From Siphonodentalium dalli (taxonomy: Eukaryota > Mollusca > Scaphopoda > Gadilida > Siphonodentaliidae): 64,000 nucleotides of DNA. A model generated the notes under the pieces. It was not told the DNA's origin. It searched no databases and saw only the letters and a list, made by a program, of their open reading frames with translations. The translations under genes were made by a program, and so were the position numbers. Every line of letters begins with the position of its first letter. Positions within the stretch are counted from its first letter, which is position 1. The DNA lies in assembly GCA_032622095.1 (NCBI GenBank), contig CP136069.1:206080750-206144749 (forward strand), read 5' to 3'. Shown here one piece after another: positions 57,871 through 64,000 of the stretch.

Positions 57871-58484
57871 TCTATTATATATTTTGAAAGATCTGTGTGT
57901 GTGTGTATCTGTTTGTGTGTGTGTGTGTGTAATCGATGAACTCGAAAACGACCGACCCGATTTCGATGAAACTTGGTACGTGGGGGTATTTTCGGCCGGG
58001 GGTTAACATAGGCCTATTGATTTGCCCGTGCGACGTGACCTTGACCTTGAAATCGGGTCATTTCAAGGTCAAACGTCCGAATATCACGGGATTTCGATGA
58101 AACTTGGTATGTGGGGGTACTTTCTTATGGCGAGTCTCATAAGCATATTCATTTGCCCGCGCGACGTGACCTTGACCTTGACATCGGGTAACTTCAAGGT
58201 CAAATCGCCAATTTTGATGGGATTTCGACGAAATTTGATACGTGGGGTTACTTTTGTCCACTGATTGTTTTGGACGGGTCCAATCGTGACCCCGACCAGA
58301 CCTTGACCTTAAAAATGATCAATTCAAGGTCAAATCGGGTAAAACCGGATGGATTTCGACGGGCACGTTTGTCGGGTACTTTTGTCCGGGCAGTGTTTTT
58401 GGACTGGTCAAATCGTGACCCCACTTGACCTTCAAAATGGACAATTCAAGGTCAAAGCCCGGACGAAGTCGGGTCACCTTCTAG
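57871..58484 (+). mobile_element. Helitron-like unit 2 of family B
   Basis: Same ends and same core type as unit 1, head to tail with no spacer on both sides. Confidence 0.8.
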
Positions 58485-59275
58485 TCTATTATATATTTTG
58501 GAAGATCTGTTTGTTTGTGTGTGTGTGTGTGTGTGTGTATCTGTGGGTTTGTGTGTAATCGATGGACTCAAAAACGACTCAGCCAATTTCGATGAAACTT
58601 GGTACGTGGGGGTATTTTCGGGCCACGATGAACATAGGCCTATTAATTTGTTCGTGCGAGGTCAACTTTTCACGTGCCGAGGTCAAATCTGTTTTTACGC
58701 CGTTTTGCGCTAATATATTTCAGTTCGGTGCTCACAAATCGATTCGATATAGCGCGAATAATAAATTGCCAGTCATATAATTGGCACGGTTAGAATCTTT
58801 GGCGTTTCATCTTTCCAACGATATATAATATGTATGTATCCGTTTTAGTTATCTGCCTCAATTATTAAGAAGAAGTGGTACGATCTTCTATCAGGGTAAA
58901 AAACAATGCGTAACTTCTATGACGTCGTTAGAGGTCATAAAGTTAGATCACGTTAACTCTCGCCCGGCCGATGCATTTGACTGTTTCAGACGTCTTGGCG
59001 ATATCTCGGGCACCGATGGTAATTTATCTTTACGTTGAAACTTGATAATTAATGAGCGTGTGTATGTATATGAGGCGCGTTTATATACTTCAGTGGAAAT
59101 CAAATCGGGTTAAACTGGCGGATTTTTATGGACGAATTCCGCTGGGCCGATTTCCCGGTATCCGCTGGGCCGATTTCCACCATTTTTGGGGTGTTGGTCG
59201 TGACCCCACTTGACCTTGGACTTCAAAATAGACAATTCAAGGTCAAAGCCCGGACGAAGTCGGGTCACCTTCTAG
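58485..59275 (+). mobile_element. Helitron-like unit 3 of family B, alternative core
   Basis: Shares the family ends, but the middle 400-450 bp is different: CACGTGCCGAGGTCAAATCT, TTTCCAACGATATATAAT, TGACGTCGTTAGAGGTCAT and GGCGATATCTCGGGCACCGA. The same alternative core recurs in unit 7. Confidence 0.8.
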
Positions 59276-59285
59276 TATATATATA

Positions 59286-59907
59286 TCTATTATATATTTT
59301 GGAAGATCTGTCTGTGTGTCTGTGTGTCTGTGTGCCTGTGTGTGTGTTCGCGATGAACTCGAAAACGTCCCAACCGATTTCGATGAAACTTGGTATGTGG
59401 GGGTATTTTCGGCCGTGGACGAACATAGGCATATTAATTTGTCCGTGCGACGTCACCTTGACCTTGAAATCGGGTCATTTCAAGGTCAAACGCCCGAATA
59501 TCACGGGATTTCGATGAAACTTGGTATGTGGGGGTACTTTCTTATGGCGAGTCTCATAAGCATATTCATTTGCCCGTGCGACGTGACCTTGAACTTGAAA
59601 TCGGGTAACTTCAAGGTCAAATCGCCAATTTTGATGGGATTTCGACGAAATTTGATACGTTGGGTTACGTTTGTTCACCGATTGTTTTGGACGGGTCCAA
59701 TCGTGACCCCGACCAGACCTTGACCTTCAAAATGATCAATTCAAGGTCAAATCGGGTAAAACCGGATGGATTTCGACGGGCACGTTTGTCGGGTACTTTT
59801 GTCCGGGCAGTGTTTTTGGACTGGTCAAATCGTGACCCCAATTGACCTTGACCTTCAAAATGGCCAATTCAAGGTCAAAGCCCGGACGAAGTCGGGTCAC
59901 CTTCTAG
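59286..59907 (+). mobile_element. Helitron-like unit 4 of family B
   Basis: Separated from unit 3 by ten bases of TA. Core like unit 1. Ends CTAG at 59904-59907, directly followed by unit 5. Confidence 0.8.
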
Positions 59908-60654
59908 TATTATATATTTTGGAAGATCTGTCTGTGTGTCTGTGTCTGTGTGTCTGTCTGTGTGTTCGCGATGAACTCGAAAACGGCCCACCCGATTTCG
60001 ATGAAACTTGGTATGTGGGGGTATTTTCGGCCGGGAACGAACATAGGCATATTAATTTGTCCGTGCGACGTGACCTTTACCTTGAAATCGGGTAATTTCA
60101 AGGTCAAAGGCCCGAATATCACGGGATTTCGATGAAACTTGGTATGTGTGGGTATCTTCGGCCTGGTAGTGGCATAAACCTATTAATTTGACCGTGCGAC
60201 GTGACCTTGACCTTGAAATCGGGTCATTTCAAGGTCAAATGCCCAAATATTACGGGATTTCGATGAAACTTGGTATGCGGGGGTACATTCGTATGGTGAG
60301 TCTCATAAGCATATTCATTTGCCCGTGCGACGTGACCGTGACCTTGAAATCGGGTCAATTCAAGGTCAAATCGCCAATTTTGATGGGATTTTGACGAAAT
60401 TTGATACATGGGTGTACTTTTGTCAACTGAGTGTTTTGGACGGGTCAAATCGTGACCCCGACCTGACCTTGACCTTCAAATAATAAATTCAAGGTCAAAT
60501 CGGGTAAAACCGGATGGATTTCGACGGCCACGTTTGTCGGGTACTTTTGTCCGGGCAGTGTTTTGGACGCGTCAAATCGTTACCTCAACTGACCTTGAAC
60601 TTCAAAATGATCAATTCAAGGTCAAAGCCCGGACGAAGTCGAGTCACATTCTAG
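59908..60654 (+). mobile_element. Helitron-like unit 5 of family B, extra internal module
   Basis: The start lacks TC (TATTATATATTTTGG). It has one more GATGAAACTTGGTATG module than units 1, 2, 4 and 6, consistent with gain of a tandem internal repeat. Ends CTAG. Confidence 0.75.
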
Positions 60655-60678
60655 TATATATATATATATATATATATA
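60655..60678. repeat. TA microsatellite between units
   Basis: A short TA run separating units 5 and 6. Similar but shorter runs separate units 3/4 and 6/7, and a longer one follows unit 7. Confidence 0.9.
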
Positions 60679-61311
60679 TCTATTATATATTTTGGAAGAT
60701 CTGTGTGTCTGTGTGTCTGTGTGTATGTCTGTGTGTCTGTGTGTCTGTGTGTTCGCGATGAACTCGAAAACGGCCCACCCGATTTCGATGAAACTTGGTA
60801 TGTGGGAGTATTTTCGGCCGGGGACGAACATAGGCATATTAATTTGTCCGTGCGACGTCACCTTGACCTTGAAATCGGATCATTTCAATGTCAAACGCCC
60901 GAATATCACGGGATTTCGATAAAACTTGGTATGTGGGGGTACTTTCTTATGGCGAGTCTCATAAGCATATTCATTTGCCCGTGCGACGTGACCTTGACCT
61001 TGAAATCGGGTAACATCAAGGTCAAATCGCCAATTTTGATGGGATTTCGACGAAATTTGATACGTGGGGTTACCTTTGTCCACTGATTGTTTTGGGCGGG
61101 TCCAATCGTGACCCCGACCAGACCTTGACCTTCAAAATGATCAATTCAAGGTCAAATCTGGTAAAACCGGATGGATTTGGACGGGCACGTTTGTCGGGTA
61201 CTTTTGTCAGGGCAATGTTTTTGGACTGGTCAAATCATGACCCACTTGACCTTGACCTTCAAAATGGACAATTCAAGGTCAAAGCGCGGACGAAGTCGGG
61301 TCACCTTCTAG
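60679..61311 (+). mobile_element. Helitron-like unit 6 of family B
   Basis: Core like unit 1, ends CTAG at 61308-61311, followed by eight bases of TA before unit 7. Confidence 0.8.
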
Positions 61312-61319
61312 TATATATA

Positions 61320-62111
61320 TCTATTATATATTTTGGAAGATATGTTTGTGTGTGTGTGTGTGTGTGTCTGTGTGATCGCGATGGACTCGAAAACGGCCGA
61401 GCCGATTTCGATGAAACTTGGTATGTGGGGGGTATTTTCGGCCGGGGGGTGGCATGGGCCTATTAATTTTGAGATCCGAGGTCAAATTTTCACGTGCCGA
61501 GGTCAAATCTGTTTTTACGCTGTGTTACGGGACTTTCATTTGAGTTCGGTGCTTACAAATCGATTCGAAACAGCGCGAATAATAAAATGCCAGTCATAAT
61601 AATGACACTGTGAAAATCTTTCGTGTTTCCTCTTTCCAACGATATATAATGCGTATGTATCCGTTTTAGTTATCTGCCTCAATTATCAAGAAGAAATGGT
61701 ACTATCTTCCATCAGGATAAAAACAATGCGTAACTTCTATGACGTCGTTAGAGGTCATAACGTTAGATCACGTTAACGCTTAACTGGCCGATGCATTTGA
61801 CTGCTTCAGACGTCTTGGCGATATCTCGGGCACCGATGGTAATTTATCTTTACGTTGAAACTTGATCATTAATGAGCGTGTGTATATGAGGCGCGTTTAT
61901 ATACTTGGAAATCAAATCGGGTTAAACTGGCGGATTTTTACGGACGAAATTTGATGCATAGGGTATCTCGGTATCCGCTGGGCCGATTTCCCGGTATCCG
62001 CTGGGCCGATTTCCACCATGTTTGGGGTGTTGGTGTTTGACCCCACCTGACCTTGACCTTCAAAATGGTCAATTCAAGGTCAAAGCCCGGACGAAGTCGG
62101 GTCACCTTCTA

Positions 62112-62112
<1 letters not shown>
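61320..62112 (+). mobile_element. Helitron-like unit 7 of family B, alternative core
   Basis: Carries the same alternative core as unit 3 with a few differences, including a duplicated GGTATCCGCTGGGCCGATTT near its 3' part. Ends CTAG at 62109-62112. Confidence 0.8.

Positions 62113-62151
<39 letters not shown>
62113..62151. repeat. TA microsatellite after the family B array
   Basis: A TA run of nearly 40 bases directly after the last CTAG. Together with the TA runs between units and ATATATAT before unit 1, it suggests insertion into TA-rich targets. Confidence 0.95.
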
Positions 62152-62153
<2 letters not shown>

Positions 62154-62860
62154 GTGCCCAGGTCGCTATTGCATGGGAATTACGTTAGCGTGGTTTTGTT
62201 TTGTAGTACATTTGTTCTGTCACAAATCCGAATTTAATTTAACAAACATGATTCCATAATGACTAACGATAGCCTCGTACGCTCTTCTGGCGTACGTCGG
62301 AAGGCTGTTAGCTGGTGCGTTATAGCATCACTGGAATTCGGCGACTGACGTCAATGTCATATACATGGGCACTTAGATGCCACGATAACGTTCAAGACAA
62401 ATCCCAATACACGTTGGGACATTTCTCCGATCATAATAGTACCACGTCGACCAATTATTCCGATATAATCTCTATCTATATTTATGAATGCCTGTCTGTC
62501 CGCTATATAAATATATTTACATACTAAGTGTGATTATCACTAAATCCAGAATTTCGATTGGTCGGCGCCCACGTGACTAGTTGGAATTATTTCTCGGTGA
62601 ACGCGCAACAGCTCATAAGTGCAACCCCATAATTACATCGACGCGTCACCGATACCGGAAAGAAAAATGCGTAATGTTTTCTGTGCATTTGGACTCGCGG
62701 AGGATTGACTTAATAAATCATCAGGCTTCAATATAAAGAAATTGTTCTTGTTAAATTTTGCCAAGGGTGCTATGGGATATTTTGGGCTGGTTTTGTCACG
62801 ATACACTTTTCGATTTAAATACATTTACAAAAGTGGCTTTTCCCTAAATGTATATAAATA
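62152..62860. other. Unassigned DNA
   Basis: No gene is supported. A small inverted pair CGTACGCTCTTCTGGCGTACG lies near 62276-62297. Short frames have no motif. Confidence 0.4.
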
Positions 62861-63020
62861 TAAGGATTAACTGTCATGTGGACTGTTTTTATGGAGGTGT
62901 AACCGTGAGGTAAGTGGTCATAACTTGTATGTAAAAACCTTCGGGTTTTACTCAAGTTATGACCACATACCTCACGGTTACATCTCCATAAAAAACAGTC
63001 CACATGACAGTTAATCCTTA
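62861..63020. repeat. Nearly perfect 160-bp foldback element
   Basis: TAAGGATTAACTGTCATGTG at the left is mirrored by CACATGACAGTTAATCCTTA at the right. Pairing continues with few mismatches through GGTGTAACCGTGAGGTA and GTGGTCATAACTTG to a small inner stem AAAACC-TTC-GGGTTTT. Flanking TA on each side could be a TA target duplication, as in Tc1/mariner-type MITEs. A transcript across it would form a long hairpin. Confidence 0.85.
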
Positions 63021-63185
63021 TTAACATGGGACCTTCTATGGGACTCAATAGTGGTATATATATATTGTTTGGTTTACATTGCATGAACATTTGTTACCCC
63101 CTGTGGAACCAGCTCAACCAATGTCTCAGATTCGGACGAATCGGACATATCGCAGGTTCCCGACACAGCCCTGCTGCTATTCAAT

Positions 63186-63272
63186 ATCTACTGAGGCGTA
63201 ACCAACACAGAGCTGTCAGAGTAAGAAGATCTACTGAGGCGTAACCAACACAGAGATGTTAACGTAAGAAGA
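63186..63272 (+). repeat. Two-copy tandem repeat of about 46 bp
   Basis: ATCTACTGAGGCGTAACCAA and CACAGAG with GTAAGAAG occur twice in a row. Non-coding. Confidence 0.75.
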
Positions 63273-64000
63273 GCGTCAGACCGAACTTTCTTTAACATTC
63301 AACCAGGAAAGTAATCAGTTCCATAGAAACGGGTGTCAAGGAATTTTAGACTAAAAAACAGTCCATCCTTGTTAAAAGACCAGGAGTCATGTGTATATAT
63401 AATTAACGGGTATAGGCTGAGAATCAACACTGAAATAATTTTGTATCACGAAGATGCTTGTTATGTTGCATCATTTATGGTAATTGGAACAACATATTAG
63501 CTGCTTAGTATTTGCACATATGATGCCATTGCCATGGACATCGGGTATTTTTTTCTGACACATGACCAATGAGCCGGGTCTCATCAATAATGTTACTACA
63601 AGTCTCTATTTACGCTGGGGCACAGTATCATCAGTTATAGTCCATTCGGTTAACATGATGCCAAAAATAAAATAGGCCCTTAACCACTGTGCCATAAACT
63701 CTAATGTCGCTATCAATGGGAGGTTCCATGCACACGATGACTATATTTTATCTTATTTGTGGATTCAAAGTCATGAGCAGTTTGTCACTGCATTACTCCT
63801 GGGTTTGTGCAATAATTGTCATAACCAATTTTTATTTAAAACAAATCCAACCAATTATCATATTTTGGCACAGATTCCACAACCAGGTTTAAAAAGAAAC
63901 ATGCGCATACTTGAAACCTCTGCTTAAATTGTGGTTATACCTTGACACATATCTGTATCATGGAAACACTAACTCCGGCTAACTCCGTTTATTTCACGAG
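63273..64000. other. Unassigned DNA to the window end
   Basis: No gene or repeat with clear structure was seen. The 62-codon frame at 63704-63892 has a hydrophobic stretch but no other support. Confidence 0.35.

Noticed and set aside
57242-61599. Frames of 60-137 codons with repeated cysteine/valine runs
   Set aside because: The CVCVC runs come from GTGT microsatellites and the rest from the repeated non-coding units.

Overview
This window looks like animal nuclear DNA, most plausibly from a marine invertebrate. It is AT-rich and gene-poor, and it is filled with eukaryote-type mobile elements: an LTR retrotransposon, a Penelope-like element with a GIY-YIG domain, Helitron-like repeats, foldback elements and minisatellites. 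No bacterial operon structure, rRNA, tRNA or CRISPR array was seen. The phylum cannot be fixed from sequence alone; a lophotrochozoan or similar marine invertebrate is only a guess.

Only two open reading frames look like host genes, both on the minus strand. The first (36087-37265) encodes a Mab-21 / cGAS-like nucleotidyltransferase whose three acidic catalytic positions appear to be kept. It is probably the last exon of a longer gene. The second (46598-47692) encodes an unrecognised multi-pass membrane protein. Its last 22 residues and stop codon lie in sequence that recurs as a dispersed repeat at 10.2 kb.

Layout. 0.8-4.8 kb: gag-only, decayed LTR retrotransposon with two LTRs, primer-binding site and polypurine tract. 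4.8-11.3 kb: mostly unassigned AT-rich DNA. 11.3-17.0 kb: a very large inverted-repeat element without recognisable coding capacity; a half copy lies at 41.8-45.3 kb. 17-24.5 kb: small foldback elements, a 17-bp satellite and a compound 39/57-bp satellite. 25-34.6 kb: an imperfect tandem segmental duplication whose edges carry clusters of TTAGTCA/TGACTAA motifs; one copy contains a very uniform 46-bp satellite. 34.9-35.9 kb: a 60-bp minisatellite with CRE-like and AP-1-like cores, lying 3' of the Mab-21 gene. 38.5-41.4 kb: five Helitron-like units joined head to tail. 48.2-49.1 kb: a GC-rich 30-bp minisatellite. 49.2-57.1 kb: a non-LTR RT fragment and a Penelope-like element split by a 4.3-kb long-TIR element with a 3-bp target duplication. 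57.3-62.1 kb: seven units of a second, related Helitron-like family. 62.9-63.0 kb: a nearly perfect 160-bp hairpin.

The genes do not form a pathway that can be read from the window. The most interesting themes are the cGAS-like gene, the head-to-tail rolling-circle arrays that multiply consensus-like transcription factor sites, and the nested elements that allow relative dating. All similarities were judged by eye; no alignment or database search was run.
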